Counted from the first letter of the stretch, positions 19,355-29,045 are shown. The stretch is DNA of 64,000 nt from Hoeflea sp. (GCF_014359905.1 NZ_JACIYP010000001.1:69758-133757); one strand, 5' to 3'. Notes: generated by a model not told the origin, from the letters alone. Numbers and translations: made by a program.

Positions 19355-20455
19355 TCATCCGGCCTCGGCTGAAGCATGCTGGTCCGGCCTTTGCAGCTTC
19401 GCGGCGCTCGCATACTGCCGCTCGATCTCGATCAGTTTCTGCTTGCGCCACAGCCCGCCGCCATAGCCGGTGAGCGACCCGTCGGCGCCGATGACCCGGT
19501 GGCAGGGGACAAGCAGCGCGATCTGGTTGGCGCCGTTGGCGCGCGCCACCGCCCGGATCGCCGACGGGCGGCCGATCTGGCGGGCGATTGCGCTGTAGCT
19601 CCTGGTTTCTCCGGCCGGGATGTCGACAAGCGCGTGCCAGACCGTCCTGGTGAAGTCGCTGCCGTGGAACGCCAGCGGAACGCTGAAGCGCGCATCCCGT
19701 CCTGCGAAATACGCTTCCAGCTCGGACTCCAGCAGATCCATCGGCGGCTGCCGGCCAATGCCGATCCTCCCCTTGAAGATCTGGTGCATCCGGCGCAACT
19801 CCGCAGGCAGGGCCTTGCGGTCGGCGAATTCGAGAAGATGCAGATGGGTCCGGTCGGCGAGCGCGATCATCGCGCCGAGCGGGGTGTCGATATAGTCCGC
19901 CTTCACGGCCGCATCCGCCAAGAAGCTGTTGGGCGCCTGTCCCATCAGCCGGGCGAAGGCGGTGCGGAAGGCGCCGGGGGAGGAGAATCCCGCATCCAGT
20001 TGCGCCTCGATCACCTTGCCGCCGCCTGCCAGCGCCACATGCCCGTTGCGCAGCCGCTCGAGCCGCGCCATTTCCAGAAATGTCATGCCGAAATGCCGGT
20101 TGAAGGCGCGCCGCACGGTGGACGGGTCGAGGCCCATCCGGGCGATGTCGGGCTCGCTCCAGCGGTGGCCCTTGCGCTCGCTCAGAGCCGCAAGAAGCAC
20201 CTTGATCGCCGGCTCGGCCTCGGCCGCCGGCGCCATCGGATGGCATCGCTTGCAGGCGCGGTAGCCGGCCTGGATGCATTCGCCCACGGTGGCGTAGAAG
20301 CTGCAGTTCTCAGGCTTGGGTTTGCGGGCGGGGCAGGTCAGCCGGCAGAAGATCCCGGTCGACGACACGCAGACATAGGCGCGCCCGTCATAGCTCGGAT
20401 CGCGCGCCAGAAGCGCGTCGTACAGGGTGGCGGTATCAGGCAGATCAAACAGCAT
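19355..20455 (-). CDS. ada: Bifunctional Ada: methylphosphotriester/O6-methylguanine repair protein and activator
   Basis: A 366-residue three-part protein. The N-terminal zinc domain has all four cysteines (GIFCRLTCPAR and RACKRCHP); in E. coli Ada one of these takes up the methyl group from phosphotriesters. An AraC-type DNA-binding region (about 85-175) follows. The C-terminal methyltransferase has the active-site PCHRVIGADGSLTGYGGGLWRK. All key residues are present, so both repair activities are expected. In enterobacteria methylated Ada activates its own gene; that is inference here. ATG at 20455. Confidence 0.94.
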   Translation of the reverse strand: MLFDLPDTATLYDALLARDPSYDGRAYVCVSSTGIFCRLTCPARKPKPENCSFYATVGECIQAGYRACKRCHPMAPAAEAEPAIKVLLAALSERKGHRWSEPDIARMGLDPSTVRRAFNRHFGMTFLEMARLERLRNGHVALAGGGKVIEAQLDAGFSSPGAFRTAFARLMGQAPNSFLADAAVKADYIDTPLGAMIALADRTHLHLLEFADRKALPAELRRMHQIFKGRIGIGRQPPMDLLESELEAYFAGRDARFSVPLAFHGSDFTRTVWHALVDIPAGETRSYSAIARQIGRPSAIRAVARANGANQIALLVPCHRVIGADGSLTGYGGGLWRKQKLIEIERQYASAAKLQRPDQHASAEAG

Positions 20456-20611
20456 GCAGTGATCCTACCGCCGCGGCGGGCAGGCGTCAGCCTGAATTCG
20501 GGCACCTATTCGAGATTGCGCCCCACGGCGGGTGAGAGCCGGATTCACTTTCGCAAGACCTGGATTCCGTTTGACAGGCCTTGCCGCGAGCAGCTTGAAA
20601 ATATTGACGTT

Positions 20612-21826
20612 TCACTGGTGGCGCAGCGCCTCGATCGGATCCATCCGGGCAGCCCGGCGCGCCGGGAAATAGCCGAAGACGATCCCCACCATCGCCGAGA
20701 ACACAAACGCCGCCAGCACCAGCGCCGGATTGGGCGCGAAGGGAATCGACAGCAGCCGCGACCCCAGTAGGCCCAGCCCCAGGCCGAGCACGATGCCGAT
20801 CAGGCCGCCGATAACCGACAGCACGATGGATTCGACCAGGAACTGCAGCAGCACCTGGCCCTCCGTGGCGCCGACCGCGAGCCTTATGCCGATCTCGCGG
20901 GTGCGCTCGGTCACCGAGACCAGCATGATGTTCATGATGCCGATGCCGCCGACCAGAAGGCTCACGGCGGCGACGGCCGAGAGCAGGCCGGTGAGCACGC
21001 TGGTGATGCCGGTCAGCATCGACGAGATCTGCTTCATGTCGAAGACGTTGAAATCGTCCTCCTCGAAGGGGCCGATGCGCCGGCGCTCGCGCATCAGCCG
21101 CTCGATGTCGGCCTTGGCCTTGTCGGTGGAGATGCCGTTGCGGATCGAGGCAAATATCAGCGACACATCCTGGTTGCCGGCGATGCGGCGCTGGAAGGCG
21201 CGGATCGGGATCAGCACGATGTCGTCCTGGTCGGTGCCGAAGCTCGATGCGCCCTTGGCCTCCAGCGTGCCGATGACCCGGCAGGAGATCTGCTTCAATC
21301 TTATGCTGGCGCCCAGCGGATCGCTGCTGCCGAACAGCTTCTCGCGCACCGTGCTGCCCAGGATGCAGGCCGAGGAGCCGGTCCTCAGTTCGCTCTCATA
21401 GAAGGCGCGGCCGCTCGACAGCGGCCAGTCGCGGGCGGTGAGAAACCGAGTGTCGGTGCCGGTCACGGTGGTCGAATAATTGACATTGCCGAAGATGACC
21501 GTCATCGCCCGCGAATTGCTCGGCGTGGCGACCAGCACGCTTCCGATCTGCTCCTCGATGGCGTCGACATCCTTGAGCGTGAGGCTCGCGGCGGTCCCGC
21601 CCACGCCGGAGCCGGGGCCCTGCGAGGGCTGGCCCGGACGGATCATCAGGAGATTGGTGCCAAGTGTGGAGACATCGGCCTCCACCTGGTCGGTGGAGCC
21701 CTGGCCGACGGTGACCATGGCGATCACCGCGGCGACGCCGATGACGATGCCCAGCACAGTGAGGAACGACCGGAACATGTTTCTCAGGATGGCCTGCAGC
21801 GCAAGCCGCACCGCTTCATAGAGCAT
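20612..21826 (-). CDS. MacB-like ABC transporter permease
   Basis: A 404-residue inner-membrane permease of the MacB/FtsX type. There is one N-terminal membrane segment (FLTVLGIVIGVAAVIAMVTV), a long periplasmic domain, and three C-terminal segments (from about LLSAVAAVSLLVGGIGIMNI to the end). The block EIGIRLAVGATEG after the second segment is the usual coupling motif. ATG at 21826 gives MLYEAVRLALQAI and overlaps the ATPase gene by 11 bp. It acts with the ATPase and adaptor encoded immediately upstream. Confidence 0.92.
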   Translation of the reverse strand: MLYEAVRLALQAILRNMFRSFLTVLGIVIGVAAVIAMVTVGQGSTDQVEADVSTLGTNLLMIRPGQPSQGPGSGVGGTAASLTLKDVDAIEEQIGSVLVATPSNSRAMTVIFGNVNYSTTVTGTDTRFLTARDWPLSSGRAFYESELRTGSSACILGSTVREKLFGSSDPLGASIRLKQISCRVIGTLEAKGASSFGTDQDDIVLIPIRAFQRRIAGNQDVSLIFASIRNGISTDKAKADIERLMRERRRIGPFEEDDFNVFDMKQISSMLTGITSVLTGLLSAVAAVSLLVGGIGIMNIMLVSVTERTREIGIRLAVGATEGQVLLQFLVESIVLSVIGGLIGIVLGLGLGLLGSRLLSIPFAPNPALVLAAFVFSAMVGIVFGYFPARRAARMDPIEALRHQ

Positions 21827-22583
21827 GGGACGCCGCCTTCTCCGGGATCGTGTCGGATTCGATGCGGCCATCGAGGAAATGGACCAGCCGGTCGGCATAT
21901 TCGGCCATGTCGGGCTCGTGGGTGACCATCAGGATGGTGATGCCGTCCTTGCGGTTGAGTTCGGTAAGCAGGTCCATGATTTCATGGCTGCGGGCGGTGT
22001 CGAGATTTCCCGTGGGTTCATCGGCCAGGATCACGTCCGGATTGGTGACAATGGCCCGGGCGATCGCCACGCGCTGCTGCTGGCCGCCCGACAGCTGCGA
22101 CGGGTCATGGTCCTCACGGCCCTTGAGCCCGACCTTGGCAAGCGCATCAAGCGCCAGCCGCCTCCGCTCCGTCCGCGGCATGCCCTGGTAGATCAACGGC
22201 AGTTCGACATTTTCGAGCGCGGAGGTGCGGGCGAGCAGATTGTAGCCCTGGAACACGAAGCCCAGAAAGTTGCGCCTCAGCAAAGCCAGCTGGTCGCGGC
22301 CCAGATGGTCGACATCGGCGCCGCCGAAGCGATAGGCGCCGCCGGTGGGTTTGTCGAGAAATCCCAGAATGTTCATCGCGGTCGACTTGCCCGAGCCGCT
22401 GGGGCCCATGATGGCGACGAATTCGCCGCCACGGATATCGAGGTCGATGCCGCGCAAGGCGCGCACCTCGGCGTCGCCGGTGCCATAGAACTTGGTGACG
22501 CCGCGAAGGCTGATGAGCGCCGCATCCTTCGGGGGGAGGGCGCCGGGCCCGGCGGTCGGCGCGGACATGCCTTCCCCGGTCAT
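21816..22583 (-). CDS. ABC transporter ATP-binding protein (MacB-type)
   Basis: A 255-residue ATPase with Walker A GPSGSGKST, signature LSGGQQQRVAIARA, Walker B VILADEPTGNLD and the H-loop MVTHEPDMAEYADR. It resembles the LolD/MacB class of ATPases. Here ATPase and permease are separate genes, unlike the fused E. coli MacB. The start at 22583 overlaps the adaptor stop (ATGA); an internal ATG five codons later is possible. Confidence 0.94.
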   Translation of the reverse strand: MTGEGMSAPTAGPGALPPKDAALISLRGVTKFYGTGDAEVRALRGIDLDIRGGEFVAIMGPSGSGKSTAMNILGFLDKPTGGAYRFGGADVDHLGRDQLALLRRNFLGFVFQGYNLLARTSALENVELPLIYQGMPRTERRRLALDALAKVGLKGREDHDPSQLSGGQQQRVAIARAIVTNPDVILADEPTGNLDTARSHEIMDLLTELNRKDGITILMVTHEPDMAEYADRLVHFLDGRIESDTIPEKAASHAL

Positions 22584-23830
22584 GGCGTCGTCTGATCGGT
22601 GATGACCAGATCACCCTCTTTGACGTCGCCGGTGATCGCGGTCTTCGACCCGTCGCTTTCGCCCGGCATCACCGACACGGCGACCGCCTGGCCGTTCTTC
22701 AAGAGCCAGATGTCGCGGTGGCCGTCGGTGCTGAGCTTGGGCGTGGGGGTAGCGGTCCGCGTCGGGGGCCTGAAGATCATCCCGAGCAGTCCGCTGCCGC
22801 CGCTGTTCTCCGTCGTCGCCGGCGGCGAGAACCTGAGCGCCGCGTTCGAGACCGCCAGCGTGTCCTTGACCTCGGCCACCTTGATGTCCGCGGTCGCGGT
22901 CATGCCGGGGCGCAGCAGCATGTCGGCATTGTCGATCGACAGGATGGCTTCGTAGGTGACCACCCCGTCGACGGTCTTGGGCGCATAGCGCAATTGCGAA
23001 ATGACGGCGGGAAAGCTACGGCCCTGATAGGCCTCCACCGAGAACATGGCGGCGTTGCCGACCTTGACCTTGCCGATGTCGGCCTCGTCGATGTCGACGC
23101 GCAGCTCCATCTTCCTGAGGTCGGCGGCGAGCGTGAACAGCACCGGCGCCTGCAGCGAGGAGGCGACGATCTGTCCGACCTCGACATTGCGGTCGAGCAC
23201 CACGCCATCGATCGAGGAGCAGATGCAGGCCTTGGCCAGATTGGCTTCGTTGATCCTGAGATTTGCCTCCGCCACGCGGATGTCGGCCTCGGCGCTCTTG
23301 ACCGCGGCCTTGGCCCTGTCATGGGCGGCCTTGGCCTTGAGCAGGCCTTCGAGCGTGGTGACCTTCTTCTGCTCAAGCATCACCGCGCGGTCATAATTGT
23401 CCTTGGTCTCATTGAGCGTCGCGGTGGCTTCGGCCAGGCGCGCTTGCGACGCAGTCAGCGAGGCCTGGCCCAGTTCGACATTGGCTTCAAGCTTGTCGGT
23501 ATCAAGCCGGGCCAGGATCTGGCCCTTCTTGACCACATCGTTGAAATCGGCCTCCACCGAACGGACCGTGCCCGACAATTCGCTCGAGATCTCGACCTGA
23601 TCGGTCGGCTGCACAGTGCCGGTCGCGGTCACCTGCACGACGATGTCGGTCCGGCCGACAGTCTCGGTCGCATAGACGGGCAGGCTCTGCCGCGAGGCGG
23701 CGGACCACCAGGTCCAGCCTGCGCCGAGGAGAACGACCAGCACCACAAGCCAGACCAGCCGCCGCTTCAGGGGCGAGCCCTTGCCTGCAGTCTTGACGAT
23801 CGATTCGATATCGGATTTCGAGGGGGGCAT
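22580..23830 (-). CDS. MacA-like periplasmic adaptor (HlyD family)
   Basis: A 416-residue membrane fusion protein. One N-terminal membrane anchor (LVWLVVLVVLLGAGWTWW) precedes a beta-barrel/lipoyl part (TATGTVQPTDQVEISSELSG), a coiled-coil hairpin rich in Ala, Glu and Lys (about 125-205), and the returning lipoyl and barrel domains. It would bridge the MacB-like pair to an outer-membrane TolC, which is not encoded in this window. ATG at 23830 is chosen because it places the anchor near the N-terminus. Substrate unknown: MacAB relatives export macrolides, toxins or lipids. Confidence 0.92.
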   Translation of the reverse strand: MPPSKSDIESIVKTAGKGSPLKRRLVWLVVLVVLLGAGWTWWSAASRQSLPVYATETVGRTDIVVQVTATGTVQPTDQVEISSELSGTVRSVEADFNDVVKKGQILARLDTDKLEANVELGQASLTASQARLAEATATLNETKDNYDRAVMLEQKKVTTLEGLLKAKAAHDRAKAAVKSAEADIRVAEANLRINEANLAKACICSSIDGVVLDRNVEVGQIVASSLQAPVLFTLAADLRKMELRVDIDEADIGKVKVGNAAMFSVEAYQGRSFPAVISQLRYAPKTVDGVVTYEAILSIDNADMLLRPGMTATADIKVAEVKDTLAVSNAALRFSPPATTENSGGSGLLGMIFRPPTRTATPTPKLSTDGHRDIWLLKNGQAVAVSVMPGESDGSKTAITGDVKEGDLVITDQTTP

Positions 23831-24011
23831 GGCGCGTTCCAATCGTTTGGATCTCGCTAGCACGAGGATCGGACCGGGTGATTGATATGCATCAAACCAG
23901 TGGGCCCGATGCGTTTCCTCAGGGGGTACGCTGACCGGGCGGGGCCGACTGCTGACACGGCTTGTCATCAGGCTCGGCTAGGTTGGTCGGTGTTCAACAC
24001 GGAGTTTCGCC

Positions 24012-24413
24012 ATGCCTCTCATCGCTTCCTGCCATTGCGGCGCCAGCCGGATCGAACTGCCGCATGCACCGCTCAGCGCCTCGGAGTGCAATTGCAGCTA
24101 TTGCGCGCGAACCGGCGCGATCTGGGGCTATTTCGAGCCGGGAGAGATGAAGATCCTCTCCGAAGATGCGGACAAGATCTATTGCGTCAGCGGCAGTCTG
24201 AACCGGCACCATTTCTGCGGTCATTGCGGCATGCAGACCTGGGGAGATTCGCCCGACTGGGCATCCGTGTACAACATGGATGGCACATCCAAGACCGGCG
24301 ACCCGACCGCCGTGCCGACGGCGCGCATCCATGCGGTCAACCTGCGGCTGGTGGACGACCTCGATTGGTCGAAACTGACAGTGGAGAAGATCGACGGACG
24401 GAACAACTGGTGA
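24012..24413 (+). CDS. GFA family (CENP-V/GFA domain) zinc protein
   Basis: A 133-residue protein with the zinc-binding cysteine pattern of the glutathione-dependent formaldehyde-activating family: SCHCGASR, CNCSYCARTG and FCGHCGMQTWG. The family includes the Gfa enzyme but most members are uncharacterised, so formaldehyde activity is not assured. It stands alone, convergent with the ABC-F gene 13 bp away. Confidence 0.88.
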   Translation: MPLIASCHCGASRIELPHAPLSASECNCSYCARTGAIWGYFEPGEMKILSEDADKIYCVSGSLNRHHFCGHCGMQTWGDSPDWASVYNMDGTSKTGDPTAVPTARIHAVNLRLVDDLDWSKLTVEKIDGRNNW

Positions 24414-24426
24414 GCGGCGAGGGGCC

Positions 24427-26307
24427 TTATTCGGCCGCCTCCGCGTCATCCACCTCGGCCGTCAGCGCCACCCATTCTTCCTCGGCCTTGGCCAGTTCCG
24501 CAGCCCGCTCGACCCGCTGCTTGGACTTCTGGGTGATCTTGTAGGGCGCGTCGGCGAACTGGGCCGGATCCGCAAGCTCTGCATCAAGAGACTGAATCTG
24601 TTTGGTAAGCCTTGCCACCAAGGATTCGAGATCACTGATCTTTTTCTTCATCGGAGCAAGGCCCGCGCGCTGCTGGGCCGCCTGCTTGCGCTTCTCCGCC
24701 TTGGAGCCGCCATCGCTTTCGGTGCTCTTCTTGCTCTTGCCCGACGAGCCCACGACTTCCTGGCGGTAATCTTCCAGATCGCCGTCAAACACGCTGACGG
24801 TGCCGTCGCGCACGATCCACAGACGGTCGACCGTGGCTTCGATCAGATGCCTGTCATGGGAGATCAGGATAACCGCGCCGGGGAACGCGTTGAGCGCCCG
24901 GATCAGGGCCGCGCGGCTGTCGATGTCCAAATGGTTGGTCGGCTCGTCGAGGATCATCAGGTTGGGTGCATGAAACGCCGACAGTCCCATCAAGAGGCGC
25001 GCCTTCTCGCCACCGGACAAATCCTTGGCGGGCGTGTTCATCTTGTCCTGCTTGAGACCCATCTGCGCCACCCGGGCGCGGACGCGGGCTTCCTGCGCAT
25101 CCGGCATCAGCGCGCGCACATGCGCCACGGCGGATTCCTCGGGAATCAGATCGTCCATCTGGTGCTGGGCGAAAAAGCCTGTCTTGAGCTGCGGCGCGGT
25201 GCGGATCAGCCCGCCTTCGGCCTGAAGCCGTCCGGCGATGAACTTGGCGAAGGTCGACTTGCCGTTGCCGTTCGATCCAAGCAGGGCGATGCGGTCGTCT
25301 GCATCGATCCGGAGGTCGAGCCGCGTCAGGATCGGCGAGCCCGGCGTGTAGCCGACCGATCCGTTCTCGATGGCGATGATCGGCGAGGCGACGCCGCGGT
25401 CGGGCCGCGGGAAGGAGAAGCCGCTGACATCGTTTTCGATGACCGCATCGACGGTGCCCATCTTCTCGAGCGCCTTGATGCGGGACTGCGCCTGGCGGGC
25501 CTTGGATGCCTTGGCGCGGAAACGCTCGACGAATTCTTCCATGTGCTTGCGGGCAGCAAGGCTTTTTTCGCGCGCCTTGGTCTGGTGCTCGTCCCGCTCG
25601 GCCTTCTGCCGTTCGAACTGGTCAAAGCCGCCGCGATAATAGGTCAGCTTCTTCTGGTCGAGATGGACGATGGCGTTGGCCGCGGTGTTGAGCAGGTCGC
25701 GGTCATGGCTGATGATCAGCACGGTGTGCGGGTAGCGGCGGATATATTCCTCCAGCCACAAGGTGCCTTCAAGGTCGAGATAGTTGGTGGGCTCGTCGAG
25801 CAGCAGCAGGTCGGGTTCGGCAAACAGCACCGAGGCCAGCGCCACGCGCATGCGCCAGCCGCCCGAAAACGACGACGCCGGGCGCTGCTGCGCCTCCTGG
25901 TCGAAGCCCAGGCCGGCGAGGATCGAGGACGCGCGGGCTTCGGCCGAATGGGCGTCGATGTCGACGAGCCGCATCTGGATTTCGGCGATGCGGATCGGAT
26001 CGGTGGCGGTCTCCGCTTCCTTCATCAGCCTGGTGCGCTCGAGATCGGCGCGCAGAACGATCTCGACCAGCGCGGTGTCTTCCGCCGGCGCTTCCTGTGC
26101 CACCTGGCCGATGCGGGTGTTCTTCGGAATCGAGGTGTGGCCGGTTTCGGTCGCCATCTCGCCGGTGATGATCTTGAACAGCGTCGATTTGCCCGCGCCA
26201 TTGGGGCCCACAAGCCCGGCCTTGATGCCCACGGGGAGCGCAAGCGAGGCATTGTCGATCAGGAGGCGCCCAGCGATGCGCGCGGAAAGGTCTGTAATAG
26301 TCAGCAT
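24427..26307 (-). CDS. ABC-F family ATPase (Uup/YheS-like)
   Basis: A 626-residue protein with two ABC domains in one chain and no membrane segments. Walker A sites are GPNGAGKST and GSNGNGKST, signatures are FSGGWRMR and LSGGEKAR, and Walker B sites end in DEPTNYLD and DEPTNHLD. The linker and the C-terminal region (about 540-626) look like charged coiled coil. ABC-F proteins act on ribosomes or, for Uup, also affect DNA; which applies here is not clear. ATG at 26307 is chosen because family proteins begin MLTITDL; the upstream extension is not family-like. Confidence 0.93.
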   Translation of the reverse strand: MLTITDLSARIAGRLLIDNASLALPVGIKAGLVGPNGAGKSTLFKIITGEMATETGHTSIPKNTRIGQVAQEAPAEDTALVEIVLRADLERTRLMKEAETATDPIRIAEIQMRLVDIDAHSAEARASSILAGLGFDQEAQQRPASSFSGGWRMRVALASVLFAEPDLLLLDEPTNYLDLEGTLWLEEYIRRYPHTVLIISHDRDLLNTAANAIVHLDQKKLTYYRGGFDQFERQKAERDEHQTKAREKSLAARKHMEEFVERFRAKASKARQAQSRIKALEKMGTVDAVIENDVSGFSFPRPDRGVASPIIAIENGSVGYTPGSPILTRLDLRIDADDRIALLGSNGNGKSTFAKFIAGRLQAEGGLIRTAPQLKTGFFAQHQMDDLIPEESAVAHVRALMPDAQEARVRARVAQMGLKQDKMNTPAKDLSGGEKARLLMGLSAFHAPNLMILDEPTNHLDIDSRAALIRALNAFPGAVILISHDRHLIEATVDRLWIVRDGTVSVFDGDLEDYRQEVVGSSGKSKKSTESDGGSKAEKRKQAAQQRAGLAPMKKKISDLESLVARLTKQIQSLDAELADPAQFADAPYKITQKSKQRVERAAELAKAEEEWVALTAEVDDAEAAE

Positions 26308-26412
26308 GCCTGCGCTTCTGGCTGGAAACGCGCCAAATGGCAAGGGGAAACCATTTGCGCGCCCACTATGCGATGTGCATATTCCAAGTGGTTCTACACA
26401 TTAAGGTGACCG

Positions 26413-26612
26413 ATGCGCACCAATATTGAAATCGACGACGATCTGGTCGCCGATCTGATGAAGCTGACAGGACGCAAGACCAAGCGCCAGGTGGTGGGGA
26501 CGATGCCCTGCGTGATCAACTTCAGCGCAAGCGCGCAGCACGGCTCATTCTCGACCTGAAGGGAGCTGTCGAATGGCAGGGTGACCTGGACACATTGCGG
26601 GCCGCGAGGTGA
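26413..26612 (+). pseudogene. vapB: VapB-type antitoxin gene with a -1 frameshift
   Basis: The first 28 codons read MRTNIEIDDDLVADLMKLTG then RKTKRQVV, a classic VapB/DUF2191 N-terminus. After a G run at 26496-26499 the reading switches: the original frame ends at a TGA at 26557. The frame that continues the family (GDDALRDQLQRKRAARLIL, then LDLKGAVEWQGDLDTLRAAR) runs to the TGA at 26610-26612. One missing base explains it: five Gs instead of four restores a 66-residue antitoxin whose stop overlaps the vapC GTG. It is either a true pseudogene or a homopolymer sequencing error. A ribosome site (AAGG) precedes the ATG. Confidence 0.82.
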
Positions 26613-27010
26613 TCCTCGCCGACACGTCGGTCTGGATCGATTTCTTCGCCGGGCGCCAAACCACACAGGTTGACGTGCTCAAACAGGCCCTGGTCGCGAG
26701 GCAGGTGCTGATCGGGGACCTGATCCTGATAGAGCTTCTGCAAGGCCCAAGGCACCAGCGTGACGTGATGCGGCTGGAGCGGGCATTTGCCGGGTTACCG
26801 GTGGAGCTTCTCTGCGGATCGGTGATTGCGCCGATCGCCGCGGCAAATTACAGAAGGCTCGGGAGATCGGGCTTTGCGCCGCGAGGAGCCGTGGATGTCA
26901 TCATCGCCACATGGTGCATTCAGTGCGCGATACCCCTTCTGCACAATGACCGCGATTTCCTGGTGATGGAGCGCGAACTCGGTCTGGCTACTGCCAGCCA
27001 CGCCCAATGA
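26609..27010 (+). CDS. vapC: VapC-type PIN-domain ribonuclease toxin
   Basis: A 133-residue PIN-domain protein. The acidic metal-binding residues are in place: Asp5 (ILADTSVW), Glu42 (LILIELLQG), Asp96 (DVIIATWCI) and Asp114/Asp116 (LHNDRDF). VapC toxins cleave specific RNAs such as initiator tRNA or rRNA. The GTG start overlaps the end of the reconstructed vapB frame by 4 bp. With vapB frameshifted, coupled translation would stop 50 bp short of this start. Confidence 0.92.
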   Translation: MILADTSVWIDFFAGRQTTQVDVLKQALVARQVLIGDLILIELLQGPRHQRDVMRLERAFAGLPVELLCGSVIAPIAAANYRRLGRSGFAPRGAVDVIIATWCIQCAIPLLHNDRDFLVMERELGLATASHAQ

Positions 27011-27082
27011 ATACCGGCGGTCAGTCCGCCGACCGACCCCCTTATCCGCCGACCGATACACCTTTTCAGAGGAATCCACAGC

Positions 27083-27775
27083 ATGACCGTCATCCTTCAC
27101 GATCTCATCGGCGCCGATCCGGCGCGTCCCTTCAGCCCGCATTGCTGGAAAGTCACGATGGCGCTGGCGCACAAGGGGCTGCCCTTCGAACGCAGCAATG
27201 TCTGTTTCACCAAGGTGCCGGAGGTCGAAGGCGGCGTCTCCAAGACCGTGCCGGTGATCCGCGACGGCACCCAGGTCATTGCCGACAGCTTCCTCATTGC
27301 CGCCTATCTGGAGGAGACCTATCCCGACAGGCCGTCGCTGTTTGGCGGCGAGGGCGGGCAGGCCATGGCGCGCTTCATCGAGGCCTGGACCCAGTCTACC
27401 CTGTACGCCGCGCTTGGCGTGATCGCGCTCAAGGAGATCCACGACATGCTGGCGCCCGAGGACCAGGCCTATTTCCGGACAAGCCGCGAGGCGCGCATGG
27501 GCAAGACGCTCGAGCAGGTCACCGAACGCCGCGAGGCCGAGATCGAGGGATTTTCCGCAAAGCTGACGCCCTTGCGCGCAATGCTGAAGTCGCAGCCCTG
27601 GATCGGCGGATCCTCGCCGCTGTTTGCCGATTACATCGTCTTCGGCGCGCTGCAATGGGTGCGCGTGACCTCGAGCGCCAAAGTGCTTGAGCCCGGCGAC
27701 GCGGTGACAGAGTGGTTCGAGCGCTGCCTCGATCTGCACGACGGTCTCGGACGCACGGTGCCCGCCGCCGCCTGA
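27083..27775 (+). CDS. Glutathione S-transferase family protein
   Basis: A 230-residue thioredoxin-fold GST. The N-terminal domain has the substrate-side segment RPFSPHCWKVTMALAHKGLP and the cis-proline glutathione site VPVIRDGTQVIADSFLIAAYLEE when read as two joined blocks (PVIRDG and DSFLIAAYL). The C-terminal helical domain follows. ATG at 27083 has AGAGGAA upstream. The substrate is unknown. Confidence 0.88.
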   Translation: MTVILHDLIGADPARPFSPHCWKVTMALAHKGLPFERSNVCFTKVPEVEGGVSKTVPVIRDGTQVIADSFLIAAYLEETYPDRPSLFGGEGGQAMARFIEAWTQSTLYAALGVIALKEIHDMLAPEDQAYFRTSREARMGKTLEQVTERREAEIEGFSAKLTPLRAMLKSQPWIGGSSPLFADYIVFGALQWVRVTSSAKVLEPGDAVTEWFERCLDLHDGLGRTVPAAA

Positions 27776-27779
27776 CCGG

Positions 27780-28350
27780 TCAGGCCTCCGCCACCAGCGA
27801 GGCCGTTGCCGCCACGAACATCAGCACGCCGAGCGCCCAGTCGAGGTGCCGGCGCTGCCAGCCCGAGGTGAGATGGCCGCAGCCCGACCAGCCCGCCAGC
27901 GCCCAGAGGCTGAGCCCGAAGGCGGCCATCAGCGTCAGTCCGGCGAAGGCGGCTGCGAGCGTGAGCGATCCGCTGACCGCCGATCCCGCGAGAAACAGCG
28001 CCACGGCCCAGCTTTCCGGGCTTCCCAACTGCTCGAAGGGTGGCGGCGGAGACCGGCGCCGCGGCGGGACAGGGGCGTTCGGATCGGCCATGTAGCGCGC
28101 GAGGCCGGCCAGGGGCCAGGAACAGAAGTGCAAGCACGCTCGCTGCCCCGGCCGCCCGGGGCGGGAGCAGGGCCAGGATGCCGAGGGCCGCGCCGAACGG
28201 CGCGAGCCAGCCGCACAGGCTTGCCACGAGGCAGTCGAAAACCGACTTCAGCGTCCGCTGCGCGCCAGCCGCCAGCATCGCATTGTTCTGGGGTGCAAAC
28301 CCGAACACCACGACAGCGACAACCCCCGATGCGATGACCGCGTCTGTCAT
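27780..28350 (-). pseudogene. LysE-family exporter remnant, frameshifted
   Basis: Two frames together give one LysE/RhtB-like protein of about 190 residues. The N-terminal part, from ATG at 28350, reads MTDAVIASGVVAVVVFGFAP then QNNAMLAAGA, and continues to about VLALLFLA. The C-terminal part continues in another frame from LARYMADPNAP to ALGVLMFVAATASLVAEA. The switch is in the GC-rich stretch 28103-28120, where ctggcc appears partly repeated. The family motif PGPNN is also degraded to PQNN. It is probably a dead gene; frame change by sequencing error is the alternative. The family call rests on hydropathy and motif order. Confidence 0.6.
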
Positions 28351-28622
28351 GATCTCATGGTACACTGGATTGGTGATTGTTCCAACACGAGCGGCGGGGC
28401 GGGGCCGCACAGGGCGGGCTGCCGGACGGCGCCTATTGCTTCCGGCAGGGATGCCAGCGTTCCCGCCTCCCGTCTTGAGGCACCACACGCGCCGAACGCC
28501 CCTTGCGAATGACAGGGCATGCGGCTATTTAGGCCGCAACTCCGGGCTGACCTGTGTCTGCCCGGATTTTTGCACCCCTTATGGCCCGCTTGTCCGCGGG
28601 CAAACCGCTGAAGGAACAAGAC

Positions 28623-29045
28623 ATGGCGATTGAACGCACATTTTCGATGATCAAGCCCGATGCCACCAAGCGCAACCTGACCGGCGCCATCACCAAGGTG
28701 TTTGAAGACAGCGGCCTGCGCGTCGTCGCCTCCAAGCGCGTCTGGATGAGCAAGCGCGAAGCCGAAGGCTTCTACGCCGTGCACAAGGAACGCCCCTTTT
28801 TCGGCGAACTGGTTGACGGCATGACTTCCGGCCCGACCGTCGTTCAGGTTCTCGAAGGCGAGAACGCCATCCTCAAGAACCGCGAGATCATGGGCGCCAC
28901 CAACCCGGCCAACGCCGACGAAGGCACCATCCGCAAGACCTTCGCCCTTTCGATCGGCGAGAACTCGGTGCACGGCTCGGACGCCCCTGAAACTGCGGCC
29001 GAAGAAATCGCCTACTGGTTTGCAGGCACCGAAATCGTCGGCTGA
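28623..29045 (+). CDS. ndk: Nucleoside diphosphate kinase
   Basis: A 140-residue enzyme that balances nucleoside triphosphate pools by phosphotransfer through a histidine. It starts [17 protein letters not shown] and carries the catalytic His117 in NSVHGSD. The length is normal. ATG at 28623 follows GAAGGAACAAGAC. A strong terminator lies 48 bp after the stop. Confidence 0.97.
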   Translation: MAIERTFSMIKPDATKRNLTGAITKVFEDSGLRVVASKRVWMSKREAEGFYAVHKERPFFGELVDGMTSGPTVVQVLEGENAILKNREIMGATNPANADEGTIRKTFALSIGENSVHGSDAPETAAEEIAYWFAGTEIVG

